Shown here piece after piece: positions 42,719-50,505 of a stretch of 64,000 nucleotides of DNA. The stretch lies in contig JAUUSJ010000002.1 in NCBI GenBank assembly GCA_030841965.1, positions 27,449-91,448 on the forward strand, written 5' to 3'. The stretch comes from Blautia sp. Lineage in GTDB: Bacteria; Bacillota; Clostridia; Lachnospirales; Lachnospiraceae. The notes under the pieces were generated by a model. It worked only from the letters and a program-made list of their open reading frames with translations, had not been told where the DNA came from and searched no databases. Numbering within the stretch: position 1 is the first letter of the stretch; every line of letters starts with the position of its first letter. The position numbers and the translations under genes were made by a program.

Positions 42719-42893
42719 AGGATTGCTTAAAATAGCGAGCGAACAAGTACCTTTTGGTATTTATGCAGTAGAAAAGAAAAATTATGCCGAACTTATGAAT
42801 ATAAAGTGTAAGAGCATGTCGGAACTTAAAAAACATAAAAGAGAGCTGAAACAAAAGGGATTTAAGGTACTTGTAAATGGAGAGACCAATTAA
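42666..42893 (+). CDS. Small head-region protein (75 aa)
   Basis: MRVKVAQRTYRMNQKEYEGL followed by LKIASEQVPFGIYAVEKKNY; GGAGGAAGAG stands before the ATG at 42666. It overlaps the portal gene by 53 bases and the minor capsid gene by 17. Similar small proteins between portal and minor capsid genes occur in Clostridial siphoviruses; the function is unknown. Confidence 0.65.
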   Translation: MRVKVAQRTYRMNQKEYEGLLKIASEQVPFGIYAVEKKNYAELMNIKCKSMSELKKHKRELKQKGFKVLVNGETN

Positions 42894-43737
42894 AAATGAA
42901 TATGATATTACTGCCGCCTTTGAGAGGATAGAAAATGAACTTATTTCTTCAATGATGGAAAACTTGAAAAGACACAAAGTGGAGGAAATAAACGAAGGTA
43001 AGCAGTGGGAAATGTGGCAAGTATTACAGTTAAAGTCTCTCGAAAAATATCGTGTGGAAAATCAGAAAAGATTTGGACGTGAATTTGCTCAAATCAATCA
43101 AAAAATCAACGAATTAATTCATACTTGTAAGGTAGAAGGTGGAATGAAGCAGGAAAAAGAAATACTGCAGGCGATTCGCAAAGGATTTAAGGTTCATGGG
43201 AAAAATAAATCTAGAAAACATAAGGACCCTAATCAGGCGGCAGAATTTTTCAAGATAAACGATAGAAAACTAGATTCTCTTGTAAAGGCAACTACAAATG
43301 ATATGGAGAGAGCTGAGGTTGCAGTGCTCCGTAGGGCAAATGACCAGTATCGTAAAATTATATTTGATGCTCATGTTTATGCAAATACAGGGGCAGGAAC
43401 GTATGAAAAAGCTGTAGATATGGCTACGAAGGATTTTCTTGCAAGAGGTATTGATTGTATCGAATACAAAAACGGAGCGAGACATACTATTTCTGATTAC
43501 GCAGATATGGCACTTCGCACCGCATCGAAACGAGCATATTTGCAGGGAGAGGGAGAAGAAAGGCAGAAACGTGGCATTCATACGGTTATTGTGAATAAGC
43601 GAGGGAATCCCTGTCCGAAATGTTTGCCATTTTGTGGAAAAGTTTTTATAGACGATGTATGGAGTGGAGGTGATGCTAAAGATGGTTCATATCCGTTAAT
43701 ATCAAAAGCGATAGCGGCGGGATTGTACCATCCTTAG
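42877..43737 (+). CDS. Minor capsid protein (phage_min_cap2/Mu F-like), ends at in-frame TAG
   Basis: 286 residues up to TAG at 43735-43737. A helical N terminus is followed by the head-morphogenesis core (RTASKRAYLQGEGEERQKRG, then IHTVIVNKRGNPCPKCLPFC and PLISKAIAAGLYHP). The family normally continues past GLYHP with RCKDSHTTYFP, and exactly that follows the stop here in the same frame (RCKDSHTTYFPDI from 43741). The gene is therefore interrupted rather than naturally ending. About 560 residues would result if TAG were read through. Confidence 0.85.
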   Translation: MERPIKNEYDITAAFERIENELISSMMENLKRHKVEEINEGKQWEMWQVLQLKSLEKYRVENQKRFGREFAQINQKINELIHTCKVEGGMKQEKEILQAIRKGFKVHGKNKSRKHKDPNQAAEFFKINDRKLDSLVKATTNDMERAEVAVLRRANDQYRKIIFDAHVYANTGAGTYEKAVDMATKDFLARGIDCIEYKNGARHTISDYADMALRTASKRAYLQGEGEERQKRGIHTVIVNKRGNPCPKCLPFCGKVFIDDVWSGGDAKDGSYPLISKAIAAGLYHP

Positions 43738-44559
43738 TCAAGGTGTAAAGATAGCCACACAACTTATTTCCCTGATATTTCTACACCGCCAAATGGTAAA
43801 TATACCAAAAAAGAAATTGAGAAAATTGAAAACGATTATAGAATAGAGCAAAAACAACAATATTCCAAAAGGCAAGAGGAAAAGTTTGGCAGATTGGCGC
43901 AGTTTTCACTAGATGAGGAAAATCGACAGGAATATAGACAAAAACAAAAATACTGGAAAAATGTTAGGTTTAAGACAGGCGAAAAAGATAGTCGTGAATA
44001 TGTACAATCAAAAAGACCGTTAGCTGATTTTAAGGCTCTTCCAAAGGAGAAAGTAGTAAATGTTTTGCGGAAAGATTCAGAGGACTGGATTCATTCTCTC
44101 ACAGAAAAAGAAAAACATGCAATTGCTAAATACACATACAACTCAGGAGATAAGAAACCAAATCGTTTCTTTGAGCGATTAAATGAAATGCTCAGAGGTG
44201 ATGGAGAAAAAGAAGAAAAATTGCAGGAATACGCCGATACTATTTCTAATGCATTGAAGAAGAATGTATTAAAACATGATATAGTGTGCTATAGGGGAAT
44301 GAATATAGACCCTTCACATGGTATTCCTATTAATGGTTTATTCAAGGTAAAACAATTCTGGAGCACGTCAGTTGTTGAAAGAAATTCTTTTGATAGTGGT
44401 TTTAATATAGTGATGTATGTAAAAAAAGGAACGACAGGGGCATACATAGAAAATCTCAGTCACTTTAAAAAGCAAAGGGAATTTTTGCTTGACAAAGATT
44501 GCATATATAAAGTATTATCAAGGGAAGATAATTTAATTGAATTAGAGGTGATTAGATGA
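43738..44559 (+). pseudogene. In-frame continuation of the minor capsid gene: ADP-ribosyltransferase domain
   Basis: An open frame continuing the minor capsid frame after the TAG. It has no ATG until inside the domain; the only early start-like codon, TTG 43894, has no ribosome binding site. Residues from about 43990 onward form an ADP-ribosyltransferase exoenzyme fold: Arg in DIVCYRGMNID, the STS motif in KQFWSTSVVERN, and Q-x-E in KKQREFLLDKD, the arrangement of C3-like Rho-modifying toxins. It would be a capsid-borne toxin domain of the MuF-polymorphic-toxin kind. Either expressed by TAG read-through or silenced. Confidence 0.72.
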
Positions 44560-44681
44560 TAAAACAGGAGAATGAAAAGGAATTAAAAGAACGAGAGGAA
44601 ATATTATATAATGAACAATTAAAAGCATTTCCATTGACAGAAGAGGAAATTGAACAACTAAAAAAAGAAGGACGTATTTAG
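44556..44681 (+). CDS. 41-residue protein coupled to the ART domain
   Basis: MIKQENEKELKEREEILYNE and on to FPLTEEEIEQLKKEGRI. The ATG overlaps the stop of the ART frame (ATGA), so translation is probably coupled. Two terminators follow at once, making it the last gene of that unit. Acidic and helical; no family recognised. A small immunity-like partner for the ART domain is conceivable but unproven. Confidence 0.5.
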   Translation: MIKQENEKELKEREEILYNEQLKAFPLTEEEIEQLKKEGRI

Positions 44682-44755
44682 CCGCCAATTAGCAATGATT
44701 GGTGGTATTTTTATACAAAAATTTAAGGCGCAAAGAGAGCGTCTTATTTTTATGT
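44682..44755 (+). terminator. Two consecutive terminators inside the head module
   Basis: CCGCCAAT (44682-44689) with ATTGGTGG (44698-44705), then TATTTTT. AAGGCGC with GCGTCTT (about 44727-44748), then ATTTTT. They separate the minor capsid/ART unit from the scaffold-capsid genes, so the latter may have their own promoter in 44756-44830, although none is evident. Confidence 0.65.
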
Positions 44756-44848
44756 CCAAACACGAGTACGACATGAAACTCTGCGTGGCAAGTGACACTT
44801 ATGACAACGGATTAACAGAGAGACACTCTAAAAATGGAGGAATAAAAG

Positions 44849-45481
44849 ATGACAAAGAGAAATTTGCTACCTTACAACTTACAATTTTTTGCAGAGCAAG
44901 GTGGAGCAGAAACGACGGGAACAACAAGTTCTTCTGCTGCCACTGGTAGAGATGCCACTGGTAGAGATAGTTCTGTAGCTAATGTGGATTATGAAAAAAT
45001 TCAAAAAATGTTGGACGGAACACTTAAGGCGAAAGAAGATACAGCCCTAAAGGCTTATTTTAAACAGCAGGGACTTAGTCAAGAGGAAGCCGAACAGGCA
45101 ATGACGGCATTTAAGCAAAAAAAAGCTGAGAATACCCCAGATGTAAACGCTTTAAATACTCAACTTAAAAATGCAAATATGGCGTTGCACAAAGCACAAA
45201 TTGAGCAGGAGGCAACGTTAGTATCTTTGGGGCTCGGCTTAGATGCTAAAACTATTCCTTATGTGATTAAAATGGCAGATTTAAGTCAAGTTATGAAGGA
45301 TGATGGAAAAATTGATAACGAGACGCTTACCAATGCACTTAAAAAGGTACTAGAGGATATTCCAGGGCTAAAGCCACAGGCGACAAACTCCACAGGATTT
45401 CAAAAGGTTGGTGCAACAGGTACGCAAAGCAATCAAACAACGAGTGATGATGCCTTAAAAGCGGCATTTGGACTAAAATAA
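44849..45481 (+). CDS. Capsid scaffold protein
   Basis: A 210-residue protein with the typical scaffold N terminus MTKRNLLPYNLQFFAEQGGA, a low-complexity linker (with the duplicated ATGRD), a coiled-coil region (about 55-115) and a conserved tail SDDALKAAFGLK. It directs assembly of the major capsid protein, encoded next. GGAGGAATAAAAG precedes the ATG. Confidence 0.85.
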   Translation: MTKRNLLPYNLQFFAEQGGAETTGTTSSSAATGRDATGRDSSVANVDYEKIQKMLDGTLKAKEDTALKAYFKQQGLSQEEAEQAMTAFKQKKAENTPDVNALNTQLKNANMALHKAQIEQEATLVSLGLGLDAKTIPYVIKMADLSQVMKDDGKIDNETLTNALKKVLEDIPGLKPQATNSTGFQKVGATGTQSNQTTSDDALKAAFGLK

Positions 45482-45494
45482 GGAGGGATAAAGA

Positions 45495-46379
45495 ATGGCA
45501 GTATATGATTATGCTGAGGCTTTCACACAGCTTTTACAGCAAAAATATTCTAAGGAACTGTGTTCCTATGATTTAACACAGAGCAATTCAGATGTAAAGT
45601 TTTTAAATGCTCAAACAATCAAGTTACCTAGAATGAAGGTTTCTGGTTATAAGGACCATACAAGGACTCCAGGATTTAATGCGGGTACAATGTCCAACGA
45701 TTGGGAGGCAAAGAAATTGGAACATGATAGAGATATCGAAATTTTTGTTGACCCAATGGACATTGATGAGACAAATCTCACTTTATCTGTGGCACATATC
45801 CAAAACACATTTGAGACAGAGCAAGCAATCCCAGAAAAAGATTGCTATAGATTTTCAAAATTACACAGTGAGTTGACAAAATACTCTGGCAGAACTAATT
45901 CTACAGCAATTGATGCTTCTGTTTTTCTCGAGATTTTTGATGCAGAAATGGCTTATATGGATGAGGCAGGTGTACCAGAAGAGGGTAGAATTTTATATGT
46001 TACTCCGTCCGTAACTAAAATTGTAAAAGAAGCGGAAGGGCTACAAAGAGTGATTAGCGTTACAACTCCAAGCACAATAAATAGAAATGTACATAGTTTG
46101 GATGATGTGCAGATTAAAAAAGTGCCTTCCGCAAGAATGAAAACAAAATATAACTTTACGGATGGATGTGTGGTAGATGCAACAGCAAAACAGATTAACT
46201 TCATCTTAATTCATACATCTTGTGTTGTGTGCAGAGATAAATATAGTTATATTAAGCTTTTTACTCCAGGTACAGATTCGAGGACAGCAGATGGATATTT
46301 ATATCAAAATAGATGCTATGGCGATTTATTTTTACTTGAAAGGAAAGTAGAAGGATGCACAATGAACGTATCTGCGTAA
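45495..46379 (+). CDS. Major capsid protein
   Basis: A 294-residue capsid subunit starting MAVYDYAEAFTQLLQQKYSK. Conserved stretches are VDPMDIDETNLTLSVAHIQN near residue 95, and EEGRILYVTPSVTKI followed by VPSARMKTKYNF near 165-215. Position after the scaffold gene and the overall pattern fit the Clostridial siphovirus HK97-type family. AAGGAGGGATAAAG precedes the ATG. Confidence 0.85.
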   Translation: MAVYDYAEAFTQLLQQKYSKELCSYDLTQSNSDVKFLNAQTIKLPRMKVSGYKDHTRTPGFNAGTMSNDWEAKKLEHDRDIEIFVDPMDIDETNLTLSVAHIQNTFETEQAIPEKDCYRFSKLHSELTKYSGRTNSTAIDASVFLEIFDAEMAYMDEAGVPEEGRILYVTPSVTKIVKEAEGLQRVISVTTPSTINRNVHSLDDVQIKKVPSARMKTKYNFTDGCVVDATAKQINFILIHTSCVVCRDKYSYIKLFTPGTDSRTADGYLYQNRCYGDLFLLERKVEGCTMNVSA

Positions 46380-46394
46380 GGAGTTGATTGAAAA

Positions 46395-46670
46395 ATGAGA
46401 GCACAAAAAGGGAATAAAGTTTACACAATTAATGAATCCCAAGTAAAAGGTTATCAAGATGCAGGATTTGATATTGTAGATGACGCTGGGAAAATAATTA
46501 AATACGGACGTGGAAGAACCGTGCCTTACGAAGAATATGTGGCACTGAAAGAAAAAAATGCTACATTGGAAGGCAAAATGAAAGAATTAGAAGACCTAGT
46601 GCAAAGATTAGAGAATGGAGAAAATGATATATCAAAATCGAAACATACCCAAAGCAAGAAGGTGGAATAA
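46395..46670 (+). CDS. Head-region protein (91 aa)
   Basis: MRAQKGNKVYTINESQVKGY followed by DAGKIIKYGRGRTVPYEEYV and a coiled coil (residues 50-75). Similar small proteins follow the major capsid gene in related phages; the precise role is unknown. Its stop directly abuts the GTG of the next gene. Confidence 0.65.
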   Translation: MRAQKGNKVYTINESQVKGYQDAGFDIVDDAGKIIKYGRGRTVPYEEYVALKEKNATLEGKMKELEDLVQRLENGENDISKSKHTQSKKVE

Positions 46671-47054
46671 GTGTATGAAGCATACGCAACAAAAGAACAG
46701 TATTGCTGTGAGTACAAAGGCAGAATGATTCCAGAGAAAGAAATAGAGAAAAGACTTAGGAAAGCATCTAGGCATATTGATACTCTTACGTATAATCGAA
46801 TTGCAGGAAAAGGATTTTCTAATTTAACACTATTTCAGCAGGAAATTATAAAAGAAGCTTGTTGTATGCAAGCAGATTTTGAATACGAAAATGCGGATAT
46901 ACTTGAGTCTGTACTCTCTGGATACAGCATTAATGGTGTATCCGTACAGTTTGGCAACTCTGGAAATATTTATACGCAAGGCGGTGTAATTACAAGCAGG
47001 GAAATTTACTCTTATTTAAGCCAGACAGGGCTCTGCTGCCGATTGCTTAGATAG
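46671..47054 (+). CDS. Head-tail connector (adaptor) protein
   Basis: 127 residues from the GTG at 46671, immediately after the previous stop. Helical core KRLRKASRHIDTLTYNRIAG then FQQEIIKEACCMQADFEYE, as in gp6/gp15-like connectors that ring the portal exit. Assignment by position and fold pattern. Confidence 0.72.
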   Translation: MYEAYATKEQYCCEYKGRMIPEKEIEKRLRKASRHIDTLTYNRIAGKGFSNLTLFQQEIIKEACCMQADFEYENADILESVLSGYSINGVSVQFGNSGNIYTQGGVITSREIYSYLSQTGLCCRLLR

Positions 47055-47068
47055 GAGGGGAGGCATCT

Positions 47069-47407
47069 ATGAGATATCCAGATTTAGTTCCAAAAAGACT
47101 TTGCAAAATTCCGATCCGACTAGAAATCGAACAGGAAGGATTAACAGAATACGGAGAACCACTTGACGCTGTAATTGTAGAAACCTTATGCAATTACCAA
47201 GATGGTGGAAAGACAATTTTTACAGCAGATAAGAAGCTAGTAACATTATCTGCTGTTGCTCTTTTTTGCGGGGATATCTGTCCAGAGCTACCAATTATCT
47301 CTGGTGGCACAGCGTATGTTTTCGATACGGAGAGAAGAATTTATCAGGGGAAAAAAGCAAGGAATCCAGATGGAACAGTGAACTACACGGAGGTACAGTT
47401 AATATGA
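47069..47407 (+). CDS. Head-tail joining/stopper protein
   Basis: 112 residues, MRYPDLVPKRLCKIPIRLEI, beta-rich, ending RNPDGTVNYTEVQLI. Position between the adaptor and gp10-like genes matches SPP1 gp16-type stoppers. GGAGGGGAGG precedes the ATG. Its stop overlaps the next ATG (ATGA). Confidence 0.68.
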   Translation: MRYPDLVPKRLCKIPIRLEIEQEGLTEYGEPLDAVIVETLCNYQDGGKTIFTADKKLVTLSAVALFCGDICPELPIISGGTAYVFDTERRIYQGKKARNPDGTVNYTEVQLI

Positions 47408-47787
47408 TACAGTGTACATCGCAGATAACAATTAACGTTGCGGTACTGGATGAAATAAATAAGGCAGCAGTACGAGCGTTAGAAAAAACTGCCGAAGCAC
47501 TCCATACAGAAGTTGTACAGGCACAGGTAATGCCGTTCGACACTGGAAACCTGCAAAATGAGAGTACCTTCGTGGATTATTCTAGGAGTAGTGAGGGAAA
47601 AGCGGTGATTGTTTCCTCTACTCCTTATGCGAGGAGATTGTATTTTCATCCTGAGTACAATTTTAGTACGAAGGAAAATCCAAATGCAAAAGGTGAGTGG
47701 CTCGAAGAATGGCAAGCAGGAGGGGAAAAAGAGGAGTTCATCCCGAAAGTTTTCCAAGAGTTTTATCGGAAGGAGCTTAAATTGTGA
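47404..47787 (+). CDS. HK97 gp10-like minor head/tail protein
   Basis: 127 residues from ATG 47404. Contains LEKTAEALHTEVVQAQVMPF and DTGNLQNESTFVDYS, the 'MPFDTGNLR'-like signature of gp10-family tail-completion proteins, and VSSTPYARRLYFHPEY. Coupled to both neighbours by overlaps. Confidence 0.78.
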   Translation: MIQCTSQITINVAVLDEINKAAVRALEKTAEALHTEVVQAQVMPFDTGNLQNESTFVDYSRSSEGKAVIVSSTPYARRLYFHPEYNFSTKENPNAKGEWLEEWQAGGEKEEFIPKVFQEFYRKELKL

Positions 47788-48194
47788 GTGCTTTATATTT
47801 AGAAGATGTATTGGAACTTATAAAAACTTTTAATATAACGCAGTATCCCTACATGGGAAAACTAGATACAAAACAAAAAGAGAGTATTGGTATTTATAAT
47901 TTAAAACGAGCACAGCCTTATAAGAATGTACTTGGGGGCAATGCAGGACGAGTGTATGACACGAAATTCGTGTCTTTTTTAGTGCATTGGAATAAGTCAC
48001 CAAGGGAAACAGAAAAGACCGCTATAAGGCTGTTTGAAGCGATAGAAGCGGTCAGAGATATAGAGGTAAATGAAAAGAAAATCAAATTTATCATACCTCT
48101 AATGGATATGCCTGTAGATGTCGGAACTGATGATGCAGGCATTTTTGAGTATGTGATAGAAGCAGAAATTTATTATGAAAGGATAGGCGAATAA
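47784..48194 (+). CDS. Tail terminator/minor capsid-type protein
   Basis: 136 residues from GTG 47784, overlapping the previous stop (GTGA). MSALYLEDVLELIKTFNITQ then GNAGRVYDTKFVSFLVHWNK; an alpha/beta protein as in tail-terminator families. Placed just before the tail tube gene, as expected for this function. Confidence 0.68.
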   Translation: MSALYLEDVLELIKTFNITQYPYMGKLDTKQKESIGIYNLKRAQPYKNVLGGNAGRVYDTKFVSFLVHWNKSPRETEKTAIRLFEAIEAVRDIEVNEKKIKFIIPLMDMPVDVGTDDAGIFEYVIEAEIYYERIGE

Positions 48195-48195
48195 T

Positions 48196-48618
48196 ATGCC
48201 AGAGACAGGAACAACAATTACAGGACCATACCCTTGCTATGAAAACCAATTTAGTGTAAATGGAGATGTTATTGCCGAGACAGAAACGTTTGCCATTGCA
48301 ATTGATGGAAATGTTGCAGAATGGTCTCCGTTTGATCAACAAGGATGGTTAAAAAGAATGGTAACAGGAAAAAGCATTACCATTACTGTGACAGCAAAGC
48401 GTTGCGTAGGAGATGATGGAAATGACGCAATTGCGGCATTAGCATACAAGACGGGAGCGGCGGCACAGGTCGCAAGCTTTGAATGGAATTTCCCAGGTGG
48501 AACCATGACTCTTGCAAATGCTGTAGTAAATGTAACAAATCTAGGCGGGGGATCATCCAGGGATGTCGCACCACTAGAGTTCCAGGTCATGAGCAACGGA
48601 AAACCTAGTTTTGCATAG
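48196..48618 (+). CDS. Major tail (tube) protein
   Basis: A 140-residue beta-rich protein, MPETGTTITGPYPCYENQFS, with NVAEWSPFDQQGWLKRMVTG and an LEFQVMSNGKPSFA end typical of short tail-tube subunits. It is followed by the tail chaperone pair and tape measure, the conserved order. Confidence 0.8.
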   Translation: MPETGTTITGPYPCYENQFSVNGDVIAETETFAIAIDGNVAEWSPFDQQGWLKRMVTGKSITITVTAKRCVGDDGNDAIAALAYKTGAAAQVASFEWNFPGGTMTLANAVVNVTNLGGGSSRDVAPLEFQVMSNGKPSFA

Positions 48619-48635
48619 GGGATAGGAGGAAGAAC

Positions 48636-48965
48636 ATGGCAAGAAATATTAATATTACAGATAAATTAAGTTTAGAAAAAACAACAATTCAAATCGGTAG
48701 TACAACTGTAACGGTAATAGACGATGCAGAAACTGCACTTGAAATGATTTCGCTTGTATCCGATGATGATAAAGGTGAGATAGAAGGAATTAAAGAAGCT
48801 TATGGAATTCTGTTTTCAGAGGAAGATAAAGAAAAAATTAAGTTATTAAACCTTAATTTAACATCCTTCATGGAGCTAGTCAAAATTGCGATGTCTATCG
48901 TAACTGGTACTTACGATGAGGAGGAGCAGGAACAGGGGGAAGAGAAGACCCCTGCTACGACCTAA
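48636..48965 (+). CDS. Tail assembly chaperone G
   Basis: 109 residues, MARNINITDKLSLEKTTIQI; the acidic C terminus EEEQEQGEEKTPATT is characteristic. Position between tail tube and tape measure identifies it. The upstream product of a G/GT pair, with the T frame entering in the -1 direction near its end. GATAGGAGGAAGAAC precedes the ATG. Confidence 0.78.
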   Translation: MARNINITDKLSLEKTTIQIGSTTVTVIDDAETALEMISLVSDDDKGEIEGIKEAYGILFSEEDKEKIKLLNLNLTSFMELVKIAMSIVTGTYDEEEQEQGEEKTPATT

Positions 48966-49279
48966 TCGATGATTTTGGATTAATTGTATCTTCTTTTCGT
49001 TCTCAGTACGGTATTAGGCTCTCTACAGATTTAAAAGAAATGAAGTGGGATGAGTTTAAGGACTTGCTATCTGGATTGTCCCCTGATACGGCGCTCGGTC
49101 GAATCGTCAGGATACGTGCGGAGGATGACCCAGATATGATAAAACACTTTAGCAAAGAACAGCACCGTATTAGGAACGAATGGAGGAAAAAGAAAGCGAA
49201 AGAAGTCTCTAAAGAGGAGATGAATGAGGTAATCGCTGGATTTGAAAAAATGTTTAAGGAAATGGCAGGGGTGATATGA
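48938..49279 (+). CDS. T extension of the GT tail chaperone (via -1 frameshift)
   Basis: In the -1 frame relative to G the reading continues DLIDDFGLIVSSFRSQYGIR, then LSTDLKEMKWDEFKDLLSGL and SPDTALGRIVRIR to 49279, matching T domains of siphovirus chaperones. Only an internal ATG (49040) is present, without a ribosome binding site. A plausible slip site is G-GGG-GAA at 48935-48941 (compare lambda G-GGA-AAG). The fusion protein would start at 48636. Confidence 0.7.
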   Translation, partial: GREDPCYDLIDDFGLIVSSFRSQYGIRLSTDLKEMKWDEFKDLLSGLSPDTALGRIVRIRAEDDPDMIKHFSKEQHRIRNEWRKKKAKEVSKEEMNEVIAGFEKMFKEMAGVI

Positions 49280-49425
49280 GAAGGGTAAAATGTGCAAAAT
49301 GCAACAAAACTCTCATGTTTGCCAGTACCGTGAAGGGGACAATAAAGTGCCCTTATTGCAAAAAGATAAATCGTATTGATTTTTGCTCAAAGTCAGAGCC
49401 TAGAGCTACACCAAAGACCCTATAA
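49276..49425 (+). CDS. Com-like zinc-finger protein (49 aa)
   Basis: MRRVKCAKCNKTLMFASTVK then GTIKCPYCKKINRI: two CxxC knuckles as in phage Mu Com, a small RNA-binding translational activator. The ATG overlaps the T stop (ATGA). Its place between chaperone and tape measure is common in Clostridial phages. No mom-like gene is in view. Confidence 0.72.
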   Translation: MRRVKCAKCNKTLMFASTVKGTIKCPYCKKINRIDFCSKSEPRATPKTL

Positions 49426-49482
49426 GAGTAGTAGCCAGTTGCCTGCAATTTTTGGAATAAAACAGAAAGGCAGGTGAACTAT

Positions 49483-50034
49483 ATGGCAAGTACAACGGTG
49501 GGGCAAATTAGCCTAGAATTAAATTTAATACAAAAAAAATTCAATGATCAGCTTAAGAATGTAAAGAATGTTGCGAAAAACGCCGGGAAAGATATAACTT
49601 CTGAATTTGATAAGTCTTTCCGTAGTATCACAGATCTAGCCAAAAAGGCAGGTGGAGCTATTGCCGCTGCTCTTGCGGTTGGAAAGATTGTAGATTTCGG
49701 AAAAGAATGTTTGGAACTTGGCTCGGATTTATCCGAAGTGCAAAATGTAGTAGATGTTACTTTTTCGCAAATGAGGCAGCAGATTAATGAGTTTGCTCAG
49801 TCTGCTGCCAAAAGTTTCGGTCTGTCCGAGACAATGGCGAAGCAATATGCAGGTACGCTCGGGGCAATGGCGAAGTCTTTTGGATTTACAGAGCAGGAAG
49901 CCGCAACGATGTCGACAACCTTAACTGGTTTAGCAGGCGATGTGGCTTCTTTTTATAATATCAGTCAAGACGAAGCTTTCACGAAGCTTAAGAGCGTGTT
50001 TACAGGTGAAACTGAGAGTCTTAAGGATTTGGGT
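49483..50034 (+). CDS. Tape measure protein, exon 1
   Basis: Encodes the first 184 residues of the tape measure protein, which sets tail length and helps eject DNA. It starts at ATG 49483 (AGGCAGGTGAACT upstream) with MASTTVGQISLELNLIQKKF; conserved SLDFGKECLELGSDLSEVQN-like and ETMAKQYAGTLGAMAKSFGF segments follow. It ends ...FTGETESLKDLG at 50034, directly followed by TAA of the intron. Joined to exon 2 it reads KDLG-IVMTQTALDEFA, the uninterrupted form usual in this family. Confidence 0.88.
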
Positions 50035-50157
50035 TAACAATATAGCCCCATAATGCAGAAATGTATTATCGAAAATATGGTGAACGTATGCAAAAACGGT
50101 GTAGAAATGAAAATTTCTGCTAACGGTAAAAACCTAAAATTATTCTTTAAATACCTC

Positions 50158-50205
50158 TTGATTTTTGAGTTCCATAAGTATATAATAGATTTATGGAACT
50201 CAAAA
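50158..50205 (+). promoter_or_regulatory. Promoter inside a 15-bp inverted repeat (intron RHH gene)
   Basis: TTGATT 50158-50163 and TATAAT 50181-50186, spacer 17. Arms TTTTGAGTTCCATAA (50163-50177) and TTATGGAACTCAAAA (50191-50205) are a perfect inverted repeat and the -10 lies in its loop. Probably an operator for the RHH protein encoded from 50219. Confidence 0.65.
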
Positions 50206-50218
50206 GAGAGGTGATTAT

Positions 50219-50386
50219 ATGAGTCCAAGAACTGGTAGACCAACAGATTGTAAGAAAGACCACGATATTAAGGTTAGAGTGGATAGTGATACTCACAAGA
50301 AATTATTAGAATATTGTGAGAAACATGGAATTACGAAAGCAGAGGCTGTTCGACAGGGAATCTATTTGGTCTTGCAAAAAAAATAA
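50219..50386 (+). CDS. Ribbon-helix-helix DNA-binding protein within the intron
   Basis: 55 residues: MSPRTGRPTDCKKDHDIKVR, then VDSDTHKKLLEYCEKHGITK and AEAVRQGIYLVLQKK, a CopG/Arc-type RHH (beta strand DIKVRVDS, helix A, turn, helix B). AGAGAGGTGATTAT precedes the ATG. It has its own promoter/operator and a strong terminator, so it is an independent transcription unit that could be expressed from the prophage. Probably autoregulatory; its relation to homing is unknown. Confidence 0.78.
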   Translation: MSPRTGRPTDCKKDHDIKVRVDSDTHKKLLEYCEKHGITKAEAVRQGIYLVLQKK

Positions 50387-50425
50387 AACAGTCGTTGCAC
50401 CGACCAAAGCATCACGACTGTTTTT
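50386..50425 (+). terminator. Terminator of the intron RHH gene
   Basis: AAACAGTCGT (50386-50395) pairs with ACGACTG (50414-50420) and runs into TTTTT. A second imperfect hairpin, AGAAGTTTCC with GGAACTTCT, follows at about 50429-50479. Confidence 0.75.
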
Positions 50426-50505
50426 GAGTAGAAGTTTCCTTCTGTGAAATATTTTATCATAGGTAGGAACTTCTTTCAAGCAAAATTTGAAAGGAGAGTT
50501 TTATT

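Noticed and set aside
43735..43737. Reassignment of TAG to an amino acid throughout the phage
   Set aside because: Other phage genes end in TAG at the expected place (for example at 48616-48618, 47052-47054 and 61635-61637), so TAG is still a stop codon.
43894..44559. A separate gene starting at TTG 43894 for the ADP-ribosyltransferase region
   Set aside because: No ribosome binding site, and the frame is open back to the TAG with family-typical minor capsid sequence before it. It is treated as the interrupted 3' part of the same gene.
44695..44949. An 84-residue gene between the terminators and the scaffold gene
   Set aside because: It runs in another frame over the clear scaffold start and contains a terminator hairpin.
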